From: Dimargaris cristalligena
Lineage: Eukaryota > Kickxellomycota > Dimargaritomycetes > Dimargaritales > Dimargaritaceae
Direction: 5' to 3'
Assembly (NCBI GenBank): GCA_027576995.1
Contig: JANBQC010000498.1
Coordinates: 1-21,326, forward strand
DNA length: 21,326 nucleotides
Part shown: in pieces, positions 9,152 to 17,759 of the stretch
Position numbering within the stretch: the stretch's first letter is position 1
How the letters are laid out: every line of letters begins with the position of its first letter
The notes under the pieces: generated by a model
Told to the model about the DNA's origin: nothing
The model's database searches: none
What the model saw: the letters and a program-made list of their open reading frames with translations, nothing else
Translations under genes and position numbers: made by a program

Positions 9152-9160
9152 TAAATATAA
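9152..9160 (-). promoter_or_regulatory. TATA-like element of TRL1
   Basis: On the minus strand TTATATTTA lies about 85 bases before the ATG at 9068. If used, transcripts would start upstream of both candidate start codons of TRL1, so the choice between them would be made at translation. Confidence 0.35.
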
Positions 9161-9230
9161 GAGGGGAGAAGCTTAGTTAAATATACCAGCTGATTACATC
9201 GCACAATAAGGAGTGGGCCTAGTTTACACA

Positions 9231-9482
9231 TTAATTATTACAATTGCGATGACCATGGGCATTGTTCGGTGGCAATCCATGCACCTCGAAGCTGCGGCAA
9301 TTAGTTGGTAATGGTTGGGAAACTGGTGTAACAATTGAGGAGATACTGTGGATGCCTCCTTGCAAGGGAATATTCCTTGCCCAAATGCGCAGGCGATAAT
9401 AGTTTTGGCCCAGGATTACTTCACTTTTGAGACTTCTAGAATAGCTGTAGAGGAAACTAGCCACCACCATCAATGTGCACAT
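9231..9482 (-). CDS. Cystatin-like small ORF
   Basis: An 83-codon ATG frame directly upstream of TRL1 on the same strand. Residues around 20-31 read EVILGQNYYRLR, which resembles the first inhibitory loop and following strand of cystatins (consensus QVVAG-NYY). About 40 residues later CRSFEVHGLPPN resembles the second hairpin, where cystatins have C-SF-I-x-VPW. Spacing and order agree with a cystatin fold, but the canonical Gln is Glu and the Trp of the PW loop is Pro. There is no signal peptide. A TAG lies two codons before the ATG, so extension needs an upstream exon. A pyrimidine-rich CTCTACAG, an acceptor-like site, lies inside the ORF's 5' part, so the real gene may be spliced from an exon not identified. 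Cysteine-protease inhibition is inference from two short motifs; a chance frame is possible. Confidence 0.35.
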   Translation of the reverse strand: MCTLMVVASFLYSYSRSLKSEVILGQNYYRLRIWARNIPLQGGIHSISSIVTPVSQPLPTNCRSFEVHGLPPNNAHGHRNCNN

Positions 9483-12031
9483 TCCCTAATATAGTTTACC
9501 AGATAATTAGGATCATAGACAACTGATATACTATTCCGAGGAATAAACGCTGGCAGTATTCAAAATCAATTAGACTGTCTATATTGGCACTCCAATGTGT
9601 GTTGCTGCAAAGTGCAAAAGGAAAAAGGTTTAAAGAATTGCCTGATTCCTTTGCCGGGTGCGACCCTATTTTCAGCGGACAACGTTTCCTACAGCAAAAT
9701 GCATTTGCTATGCCTCAAAAACCTATCAGTCATCGAATATCCGTTAATGTTTGGCCAATTTCCCACCGACTAAACGTAATCACCGAAGTCCAGGGCGTAG
9801 GTGCTTGGAAAGGGCTTAAAATATCATACTTTGAAGACATGGTCATCATAAAGGGGCGCGGACTAGGCTTGGATGGCATTGGAATCCTTTGCAACAACCC
9901 ACCTCACCCGCTTGGGAATGTAGGGAGCAGCCCCGGTGGTATAATCCCGCACATCGAAGGATGTTTGTACACTTACCGCGGTATAATGCGTAGCTAGGCC
10001 TGAATTAGGTCCCTAAATACCTGAGACCTTGAGCTGGGAGCTATGTAGGATGGCAAATCGAAATGGTGGATATTGCCCGATGGCAAGCCGATAGGTTAGG
10101 CTCTCAGCTATGCGAAAGATGCTAAATTGGGTTAGAGTCGGCGAGTGGTGGGTAGTGGGAGAGGCTATTGGGGGCGAGGGGGTGGTCAGATTGGAGTAGG
10201 CGTCGTTCATTGTTGAGAAATAGGTGAGGTGATTGAATAAATAGCACTTCTTGACCATGAAAACCCAAACCACCTTCCAAATTACCATTGTATATCTGGG
10301 ACGGGGATCCCATTATTGGGGCTAAGCATGCCTACTTGTTTGGACATCTGGAAGCGTCGCCTCTACTTCTATCAAAGCTGCTCTAATTACACCCGCCATA
10401 GACACCTCTACTGCGCAATCCTTCGCATCGCCGAACGACAGTTAATATAATACAAAGCATAATATAGTTCCTGGAGGTTTTACGGCTACCCTTAATATTA
10501 TATCTGAATTAAAGCCCCCACAACCCAAATTGCCGTGGTTTTTAGCATTGACTTATCCTATCGACTGCTCTGCGAGTGTTAATTTTTGAGTATAATGTTT
10601 TGGAGCCACTAACCCAGTAGCCAAAAAGATTATAGGTAAATACACGCTGGATGTCATCTTTTCAACTGACTATTGAGCATTTTGACCTGGTTCTGACCCG
10701 AAGATAGGCAAGGAACATAGTTGACCATTTCGGACCAAAATGGTTGCTGCAAAAAAAACGCGCGCAATTGCAATGTCGCTCTAAAAGACTATTCACCCAC
10801 CAAGGAAGATAAACGATGCATAAATATTGGGACTTCTCCAGCCAATAGTAGGTCCAGCGGGTTAACTGGAATTCGAAATCGTGAAAAATATAGGCCAATG
10901 AGTAGTAATAATAGAATCCCCTCCCCATTATCGCCAAATGGTGTCGCCCTTCCTTCCCAGCAGTTCACAACTAATCTTCTTCAACTCAAAGGCATGAGGC
11001 TGGGACTATAAACGGCCCCCAACAACTCTAAAAGGCATATTAATAGTGATAGATGAACCTGCGCCTCGAGGAAGCTGACCCCGGACACCAAATAACCCGT
11101 TGCTCCTTTTTATATGAATGAAGTTGGAATGGATAATAAACGAAGCGGGGCGTATGTTGGGGGGGGGCTTGCACTTAGCTGGTATTGGTACACCAATATC
11201 CCAGCTCTCTAACGCCCGAGTGCAAGCAAGGAGCTAAACGAGCGGGGCTGGACCGATAACGACTACACACCCTTTTTTATCGCCCGTCTCGAACTGTACA
11301 CGGGGCCATCTGCAAGCGTAACGAGGAATCGTGTCCTACGAGTCACAGCCATCTCCCCTGTCCCTCAACCACGGACCGTTGTACGACACCTGACCATGCC
11401 ATGTGCCACAGCCAAGTCCCTGCTGCTGCCCTCTTCATTTCGGAAGGGTGGCCAGTGTGCGCCTTTTGCCTCACCAATCATATGTAAAATCTCCAAGACA
11501 TCCTCACACACTGCCTTTGCCGTTTCACCCCCCTCTACACCATGTATGGCACTTTTTTTAGAAGAAAAAATGCGTAATAAAAATTAGAGGGACAGTGTGG
11601 GCAGTCCTGGTTTACTGCCATCGTGAATCGCTTGTTAGCCCAGTGGGCCGTCGGCGAGGTTTGAGTGTGGCATGTGTAATCCCAGCCGGTCACTTGTGCA
11701 CCATTAAATCCTCCGTATCCCTCCCCCCTAGTGAAATGGTTATCTCGCCGCTACATCCCGCTTTCTGCTTATGGCTCTACAGCCACAGCCTGACGGCGCT
11801 TTGCCCTGCTATTGGTTGCGAATTGGGGTCGATGTCATCGCTGTAACGCGGTGGGGCAAGGGTGGAGAGAGGGGATACTGTACCTGCCCTTTTGGCAACA
11901 CAACGCAGGGATTTTGGCACTGTCCCTTTCGGTCTCTGCTGTCCGACGGATGTACCATGCTACCTTCTCCGCGGCCCTCAGGGGTTACTGCGCTGCTCTG
12001 GTGTCGTACCCCCTTAGCTATTTGGGGTTTG
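9483..12031. other. Gene-poor spacer upstream of the 5'-nucleotidase
   Basis: About 2.5 kb without a gene I can support. A 137-codon plus-strand frame at 9584-9997 starts from TTG and has no recognised domain. On the minus strand a 91-codon ATG frame (10013-10288) is equally anonymous. A run of nine G (11159-11167) and a nested inverted repeat (11167-11227) stand out. A 63-codon ATG frame at 11396-11587 has a good start context and an AATAAA overlapping its end (near 11575), but no other support. The GC-richer part at 11600-12030 shows long open frames on both strands, none with a family I recognise. Confidence 0.4.
11167..11227. repeat. Nested inverted repeat, possible structured RNA
   Basis: The outer arms GCTTGCACT (11167-11175) and AGTGCAAGC (11219-11227) are perfectly complementary over 9 bp. 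Inside them AGCTGG (11177-11182) pairs with CCAGCT (11201-11206), and TATTGG (11183-11188) pairs with CCAATA (11193-11198) around a TACA loop, with a TC bulge. The inner 12-bp stem plus outer stem could fold into a compact 61-base structure. The 5' arm resembles a tRNA acceptor stem followed by an A-box-like TTAGCTGG, but there is no B box and the length is too short for a tRNA. It could be a small RNA, a tRNA-derived remnant or a DNA cruciform. Confidence 0.55.
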
Positions 12032-12042
12032 TATATATATAG
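12032..12042 (+). promoter_or_regulatory. Distal TATA box of the 5'-nucleotidase
   Basis: TATATATATAG lies about 275 bases upstream of the ATG at 12315. Use of this box would give a long leader. A second, closer box exists at 12259-12266, so two promoters are possible. Confidence 0.35.
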
Positions 12043-12258
12043 GTCCTCCGTCGCACCCTCCAGTTGTACTTCATCGCACACTTTGGCGTCCCCCTTCCCC
12101 CGCATTTCTTATCTGCCCACCTACCGCGGTACAGAGTACTACACGGTTTATCTTATCTACTTTTAGACTCATCTTCATATCCCAACACACCCCTACTTAG
12201 CATTAATAGGCTGGCGTCTTACCACTAGTCCTGTCCGAAAGCACCCGCCATATTCGTC

Positions 12259-12266
12259 ATATATAG
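12259..12266 (+). promoter_or_regulatory. Proximal TATA box of the 5'-nucleotidase
   Basis: ATATATAG lies 49 bases before the ATG at 12315. Transcription starting about 30 bases downstream would leave a leader of roughly 20-25 bases. Confidence 0.45.
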
Positions 12267-12314
12267 ACTGGCTATCCCTTGCCTCTTAACCCCATTGTAC
12301 AGTCGACTTCTATA

Positions 12315-14171
12315 ATGGTCCATTTCCGTCTATTCATCGCCTCCGTATTGGCCTTGGGAGCTTTCCTTAATCCACCGGCCTCTGCCGAGCGTGTCCAAGA
12401 CCCAATCAATATTTCGACACTGCCTGGTAACCACATCCAAAATATGCCCATGAAAAAGAAGTGTCCCCCCAAAGTTGCACCTCCAGTTCACGCCGAAGCC
12501 CACTACAACAACAGTCAGCCCATGACTGGGCCAATCGGTAGCCACATCCCTTATAACAGCAGTCCCGCTTCCGCGATTAATAGCGGCTCCGGGTCGAACC
12601 TGCAGCTCCGCGTAATTTTCACCAACGATATCCACGGCCGCGAAGACGAATTTAACCGCTTCGGCACGGACTGTGTGCCCGACGACTACCAAAACCAGAC
12701 CTGCTACGGCGGTGTGGCCCGCATGAAGACGGTGTTTGATTCGCTGCGGTCTGGCTTCAAGAACACCCTGCTATTCGATGCTGGCGACCAGTTCCAAGGT
12801 ACCATGTTCTACAGTCACTTTAAAGGCAACTCCACCGCCCGCTTCATGAATGCTCTGGGCTACGATGGTATGGCCATCGGCAACCACGAGTTCGACGACG
12901 GCCCTTCGCACCTGGCCCGTTTCTTCGCCCAACTCAACTTTCCGGTGGTCTGCTCCAACCTGGACCTGACCGAAGCCCCCGACCTCGACCGGTGGGTCAA
13001 GCCCTACGTGCTCTTCCCCGAGTACGAACTGGCCATTGTGGGGTTCGTGACGGTCACTACCCAGTTTATTTCCAACCCGGGTCGCACGGTCAAGTTCCTG
13101 GACCCCGCCGAGTCGGTCCAGAAATACATTGACCTTTTACGGGCCAAGGGCTACAAGCGATTCATCGCGTTGAGTCACAATGGGTACAAGCAGGACCAGG
13201 CATTAGCGGAACGCACCGAAGGGTTGGCCATGATCGTCGGTGGTCATAGTCATACCTACCTTTCCACTGACCACCCCAATGACCCCGACTCCAAGGGACC
13301 TTACCCTACCAAAGTGTTGAACCAGGGTGGGCGATACACCTACATTGTGCAGGCCAAGAAGTTCGGGGAGTACATTGGCTACATTGATATGGAGCTCACG
13401 TCCGACGGAGACATGGCCTGGCTCGCGGGCCAGCCTATTCACATGACCACCGCCATCCCCAAGGACCCCTACTTCTCCCGCCAGGTGTCCCAGTGGCGTG
13501 AGTCGTTTGACCGCATCGGTGGTTTCTCCATTGGCGAACTGGAGGTCGATTTGCCTCAGGAACCCTGCAAAGTGGGCGAATGTCTCCTGGGCAATATGGT
13601 CACCGATGCCATGCTGGAGGTGGGCCAGTTCTACAAGCCCCAGATTGCCCTCATGAATAGCGACGGTATGCGTAGTGGTATGCGCAAGGGCAATGTAACC
13701 ATCAACCGACTCATTAACGTCTTGCCCAACGACAGTTACCTCGTACACCTCAATATGACGGGTAAGGAAATTCGGGATACCTTGGTGGGCGCGGTCAATG
13801 AAATTCACCCCGTCGATCAGAAACCCGTCACCGTCTTTATTCAGTTTGCGGGTCTCAAAATGGAATTTAATTTCCAGGCCAAAACGATCAAGTCCATCTC
13901 AGTGCGGGCCTCCCCCGCCCCAAGTAGTAGTAGTGGTAGCCAGAGTACGAATGATCCGGCGGCTAATGGCGACAGCCAGTGGGTACCCCTTGATGATGCG
14001 GCCACTTACAGTGTTATATCAACGGACTTTATTACCAAAGGGGGCGATCATCTCTTCGATAAACCCAGGCCCGCGACGAACATCACGAAAATGTACAACA
14101 TGCTGTACGAATACGCGAAGATTCGGCCGCAGCTCCGACCCCAGCTCGACCAGCGTATGGTATCGGTCTAG
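12315..14171 (+). CDS. Secreted 5'-nucleotidase / metallophosphatase
   Basis: The frame is open from 12279, but the first ATG is at 12315, with A at -3, directly before a signal peptide (VHFRLFIASVLALGAFL, cleavage near ASA). It encodes 618 residues. The metallophosphatase domain (about 97-375) shows all the metal-ligand motifs: TNDIHGR (D105, H107), DAGD (D158), GNHEFD (N190, H191), SHNG (H288) and GGHSH (H311, H313). A 5'-nucleotidase C-terminal domain (about 400-585) follows, with GNMVTDAM (426-433), NSDGMR (448-453) and ITKGGDH. Such enzymes hydrolyse extracellular nucleoside monophosphates, or diphosphates and UDP-sugars, for phosphate and nucleoside uptake. The adenine-stacking Phe that follows LP in CD73 is Asn here (LPND), so substrate preference is uncertain. 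A Ser-rich insert lies near 533-545. There are several N-glycosylation sequons and no GPI-type hydrophobic tail, so it should be a soluble secreted or vacuolar enzyme. Confidence 0.92.
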   Translation: MVHFRLFIASVLALGAFLNPPASAERVQDPINISTLPGNHIQNMPMKKKCPPKVAPPVHAEAHYNNSQPMTGPIGSHIPYNSSPASAINSGSGSNLQLRVIFTNDIHGREDEFNRFGTDCVPDDYQNQTCYGGVARMKTVFDSLRSGFKNTLLFDAGDQFQGTMFYSHFKGNSTARFMNALGYDGMAIGNHEFDDGPSHLARFFAQLNFPVVCSNLDLTEAPDLDRWVKPYVLFPEYELAIVGFVTVTTQFISNPGRTVKFLDPAESVQKYIDLLRAKGYKRFIALSHNGYKQDQALAERTEGLAMIVGGHSHTYLSTDHPNDPDSKGPYPTKVLNQGGRYTYIVQAKKFGEYIGYIDMELTSDGDMAWLAGQPIHMTTAIPKDPYFSRQVSQWRESFDRIGGFSIGELEVDLPQEPCKVGECLLGNMVTDAMLEVGQFYKPQIALMNSDGMRSGMRKGNVTINRLINVLPNDSYLVHLNMTGKEIRDTLVGAVNEIHPVDQKPVTVFIQFAGLKMEFNFQAKTIKSISVRASPAPSSSSGSQSTNDPAANGDSQWVPLDDAATYSVISTDFITKGGDHLFDKPRPATNITKMYNMLYEYAKIRPQLRPQLDQRMVSV

Positions 14172-14345
14172 TGTGTATTTAAGCCCCCTCCCTTCCCCGC
14201 TTCTTTTAGACATACTCGATTGGCCCATGGAACCATCGGTTCTTGCGGTTGATCCAGTTTCATTTCATTTCCTTTTTATTCTAGTCTGGTTCCTTCCAGG
14301 CCCTGTTGATTAGGGCCGCCTGTATATATTGGTGTATATAATTAA

Positions 14346-14351
14346 AATAAA
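14346..14351 (+). terminator. AATAAA polyadenylation signal of the 5'-nucleotidase
   Basis: An AATAAA lies about 175 bases after the stop codon, preceded by a TATATA-rich stretch like the efficiency elements of fungal 3' ends. Confidence 0.45.
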
Positions 14352-14739
14352 CGGTTACGCTAACCAAATATCATTACGGTTCATGGGTTGAAGAAAAGGG
14401 AGGGCTCTTATGGGGGCTTTCAGATGAAAACTTACAAAATATATAGCATTTCAACTTAAGTACTATCACCCGGCTGACGGCCTCATTGGGTTACTTCACT
14501 TTGGCAAGAAGTAAAGTAGTAGGACCTTGAGGGACTGCCACGAGTGAGCGACATCAGGCGATTCCATCCACCGATTGTCTCCCGCTAGTCGGCATTTTCG
14601 GCAACAGCCTCCAGAAGCAATTGAACCCCATCCGTCTTACCCTTACCTGTAATACTGGGAACTTGGAGTTCGGTAGCCCGCCACATTCCCCTCCATTCCA
14701 CTCGTTTACTCCTCCTGTACGTATCTTACTCCGCCAGCC
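14352..14739. other. Short spacer and RFT1 leader
   Basis: No gene seen. The last 80 bases before the RFT1 start are pyrimidine-rich, and I see no TATA box close to the start, so RFT1 may have a TATA-less promoter. Confidence 0.5.
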
Positions 14740-16581
14740 ATGGCGACTCCGACCCCTAATGCCCAGCGACTTCTCAAGCGCTCCCTCACGGGGGCCTCTT
14801 ACCTCGTGGTCCTCCAGCTCTTCTCGCGCCTATTGACGTTTATTCTCAATCAGGCCCTCCTCCGCTTTACCGACCCCCGCACCCTGGGGGTCGTGTCCAT
14901 TCAACTGGAGCTACTGCTATCAACGATTCTCTTTTTGTCTCGTGAAGGCGTGCGAGGTACCCTATTGCGCGGCATCGGTAACCGACAGGTCGCCCTGAAC
15001 CTTTCGTTTGTACCCGTTTTAGCGGGCTTGGGGTTAACCCTGGTGGTCTGCGGTTACTATACCGGTTGGGCCGACCCCGCCTTGCATCGGCTACCGGGGT
15101 TTACTACCGCGATTAGCTTGTACGGCCTGGCGGCTTGTCTGGAACTTGTCACCGAGCCCCTCTTGATGCTTAGCCAGGTACATTTGATGTACCGGTTTCG
15201 GGTGGGTCTAGAGGGTCTGGCCGCGGTGGCGCGCTGTCTGGTGACTTGTGCGGTGACCATCAACGGCTATTACCGGACCAAGCCCGGCGATAACAACCCA
15301 TACGGCATAACGGCGTTTGCGGTGGCCCAGCTGGTTTACTCATTGGTCACCGCACTGGGATTTGTTTTCTTCTTTACCCTCTTGAGCCCCCCCTCCCGTC
15401 TATCCGGGGTCCGCAATAGTGGGTGCATGTCTTCGCTAGCGAAGCGGGCGATTGCCCTGTCCGATTTATCAGCGGCCGATTTGGCCCAACTACCTTCATT
15501 AGACCAAATAATGCCCCGTCCCATCGAAACCGACCCCGCCCAGCCCCTAGTCAATCGCTACCTTTCGCCACCCGTGCGCACATTGGCGCTTACCTTAACC
15601 AAACAGTCCCTGCTCAAACACTTCCTGACCGAAGGTGACAAACTGGCCATCGCTTGGTTGTGCGACTCTACCATGCAGGGAGTGTACGCTTTTGTGGGCA
15701 ACTACGGTTCACTCATTGCACGTATCCTCTTTCAGCCCCTAGAGGAAACCAGTCGCGCCCTGTTTAGTCGGCTTCTAGGCCCCCAGAGCGCCAGTCCGTT
15801 GGACGAGGCCGCTGAAACACAAGTCAGCCGACCGACCGAAGTTTCTCAGGAGCGCGCCCTTGCCCTCGAAACGGCCATCGATTATCTTGAAGGTCTGTTG
15901 CGCTTCCAAGCCCTACTAGGCCTGCTCTTTATGGGGTTTGCGACCAACTACACGGGAATGTTAATTGACCTATTGGTGGGTCCCCGGTGGTCCCACACCT
16001 CCGCCCCACTGGCCCTGGCCGTCTATTGCCTTTACATTCCGATGATGGCCTACAACGGATTGACAGAAGGGTTTATTCAGTCGGTGGGCTCCAAGGCCGA
16101 ACTCGAAGCCCTTAGTCAGGCCATGGTAGGCTTCTCAGCCGCTTTTTTGGGGACAGCCTGGCTGTTAATCGATGTAGCCGATTTAGGTACCGTTGGCCTT
16201 ATTGTCGCCAACATGGTGAATATGGGCCTGCGAATCATCTACGCGACCAGATTCATAGATTCCTACTGTGAACACTCTCAAGTCTGCGAGGAAAAAGGGA
16301 AGGTCGGAAGTAAAGGGAGGGACCCCCACCATAAAGTCGGGGTCCGGGTGAACTGGGCCAGCCTGTGGCCGAATCAGGCGACGCTGGCTCTTTTCGCCTT
16401 GTCGTGGACAATCACTTTTTACTCCAATCGGGTGAATGGCTGGTCCACTTGGTCCGCGAAAATAGTCCATGGAAGTGTAGGGGCTGCTTGCGTTGTAGCC
16501 ACTGCTGCGACCGTCTATGTCTTTGACCCTAAGACTAAGCTGACTATCCTCCGCCTCTTGGTAAAACGCAAGAAGGACTAG
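14740..16581 (+). CDS. RFT1: Rft1, ER membrane protein of N-glycan assembly
   Basis: A 613-residue polytopic membrane protein of the MATE/MOP-like Rft1 family; yeast and human proteins have about 540-575 residues. Family signatures are clear: LSREGVRGTLLR near 66-77, a TEPLLMLSQV segment near 138-147, KHFLTEGDKLAI near 293-304 followed by GSLIARILFQPLEE (323-336), and YNGLTEGFIQS (438-448). Rft1 acts in the ER at the Man5GlcNAc2-PP-dolichol stage of N-glycosylation. It was long proposed to be the flippase, a view now disputed. The start is the first ATG, in a GCCATGG context. Residues about 216-280 form a polar loop longer than I expect, and a charged loop lies near 510-535. The C terminus ends K-R-K-K-D, matching a KxKxx ER-retrieval signal. 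No intron is needed. Confidence 0.93.
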   Translation: MATPTPNAQRLLKRSLTGASYLVVLQLFSRLLTFILNQALLRFTDPRTLGVVSIQLELLLSTILFLSREGVRGTLLRGIGNRQVALNLSFVPVLAGLGLTLVVCGYYTGWADPALHRLPGFTTAISLYGLAACLELVTEPLLMLSQVHLMYRFRVGLEGLAAVARCLVTCAVTINGYYRTKPGDNNPYGITAFAVAQLVYSLVTALGFVFFFTLLSPPSRLSGVRNSGCMSSLAKRAIALSDLSAADLAQLPSLDQIMPRPIETDPAQPLVNRYLSPPVRTLALTLTKQSLLKHFLTEGDKLAIAWLCDSTMQGVYAFVGNYGSLIARILFQPLEETSRALFSRLLGPQSASPLDEAAETQVSRPTEVSQERALALETAIDYLEGLLRFQALLGLLFMGFATNYTGMLIDLLVGPRWSHTSAPLALAVYCLYIPMMAYNGLTEGFIQSVGSKAELEALSQAMVGFSAAFLGTAWLLIDVADLGTVGLIVANMVNMGLRIIYATRFIDSYCEHSQVCEEKGKVGSKGRDPHHKVGVRVNWASLWPNQATLALFALSWTITFYSNRVNGWSTWSAKIVHGSVGAACVVATAATVYVFDPKTKLTILRLLVKRKKD

Positions 16582-17541
16582 TTATAGGGGACTGTGTGGC
16601 CGTGTGGCATAAGCCCCGATATTTGAACATAAATATAGGGGGGGTCAATTGTGTAAAATGGATGCTAGGTAGGCCTACTATAACTGTCCCTATTTATACC
16701 AAATAGCCTTATAATAAAGCTACGGCAAGAGACCCTAATAGTGCGCGTCAAGTAGCTCTATAGTCCGATATTTGATACTGATATTTTGGAATTGGCGACA
16801 GTGGGTTGTTGCTAGAGTGTTGTTAGGCCTGTTCCTAAGTGAAGCTGCGAAAATAGGAAGGGCCTAGGGGATGGCTAATGGTGGCAAAGTTTCTCTATGT
16901 CCTTATTAGCGAGCAGTTATCGTCATATATCAGAAGAGTTGGAGTACCCACATGCTTGCTTGGACACCCCTATTCCGTTAACTAATTCCAGCTTATGTGA
17001 ATAAGAAGTTGACCTAACTTTACACCCAGTGCCAGGCCTCTAAATTGAGAGGGGTGGGGGTTGATAAAATCCTTCAGCCAACTGGTTAAATATTGGGGCC
17101 AATGTAGTATTTAACAAGTAAATGGGGGACAGTGAGAGGGCCCCCAACACAAATTTCCTAGCGCTGCTAAACGAATAGCCAAACTCGTTTGAATGAAGGT
17201 TAATATGGTTCTACGATTGCAAGGGACCCTGGCGGACCCACTCAATAAAGTGAGTAAACGGGCGCTTAATAGATTATGCAGAGGCAGCTTGGCTATATGG
17301 GCCCTTTTTTGGTCAATGGCACCCGATCCTACTCAGGGCCCGTTCGATATTACCGAAAAGAGGATGCAAAGCCCTCCTTTCCCACCTCTTCTCGCCACAA
17401 TTTTTTTAATCAATGTCCCAGTTAGTTTCCCACAAAGGTGAAGTATCTGCTGGTGGTAGGAACTGACTTACTACCTGCATCAAAGCACTGCTGAAATGCG
17501 TTCCCATATAATCATAATGAACCTCTGAGACACTACAATAC
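16582..17541. other. Spacer between RFT1 and the F-box-like gene
   Basis: An AATAAA at 16713-16718, about 130 bases after the RFT1 stop, may end that transcript. An 82-codon ATG frame at 17193-17441 has no recognisable domain and poor support. Otherwise I see only AT-rich spacer. Confidence 0.5.
16713..16718 (+). terminator. AATAAA polyadenylation signal of RFT1
   Basis: This AATAAA is about 130 bases downstream of the RFT1 stop codon, at a plausible distance for its 3' end. Confidence 0.4.
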
Positions 17542-17557
17542 ATAAATATATATATAT
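17542..17557 (+). promoter_or_regulatory. TATA tract of the F-box-like gene
   Basis: An alternating AT tract (ATAAATATATATATAT) lies about 205 bases before the ATG at 17760 and is followed by a C/A-rich leader (from about 17570), as at other genes in this window. Confidence 0.45.
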
Positions 17558-17693
17558 GCCTGCTTAGCAAACCATCACCCACCTCACTGTTCTGAACTAT
17601 TCCCTTGTTGTAATAATTACAAAGACCGCCTATTAACTATTGATACTATCCATAGCCATACCCTCACTTGAGCCTACCCCTTCTTTTAAATTT

Positions 17694-17741
17694 ATGACCC
17701 AAACCCTGTGCACCTTGGGCATCCCTTTTTTGCCTTGTTGA
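17694..17741 (+). other. Upstream ORF in the F-box-like gene leader
   Basis: If transcription starts from the TATA tract near 17550, the first ATG in the leader is at 17694. It opens a 15-codon reading frame that ends in TGA at 17741, 18 bases before the main ATG. Its context is T at -3 and so weak, whereas the main ATG has A at -3. It could lower or regulate translation of the main frame. Confidence 0.35.
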
Positions 17742-17759
17742 AAGTCCGGCATTGTCATC

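Noticed and set aside
9584..9997. 137-codon plus-strand frame as a gene
   Set aside because: It starts at TTG, its first internal ATG leaves about 90 codons, and I see no domain, signal peptide or promoter. The opposite strand is also partly open, so coding strand is undecided.
11771..12166. 131-codon plus-strand frame before the 5'-nucleotidase
   Set aside because: It begins with a plausible ATG region but overlaps the distal TATA box, has open frames on both strands in GC-rich DNA and contains no recognisable domain.
12330..13808. Long minus-strand frames across the 5'-nucleotidase
   Set aside because: They lie opposite a strongly supported conserved gene and show no motif of their own.
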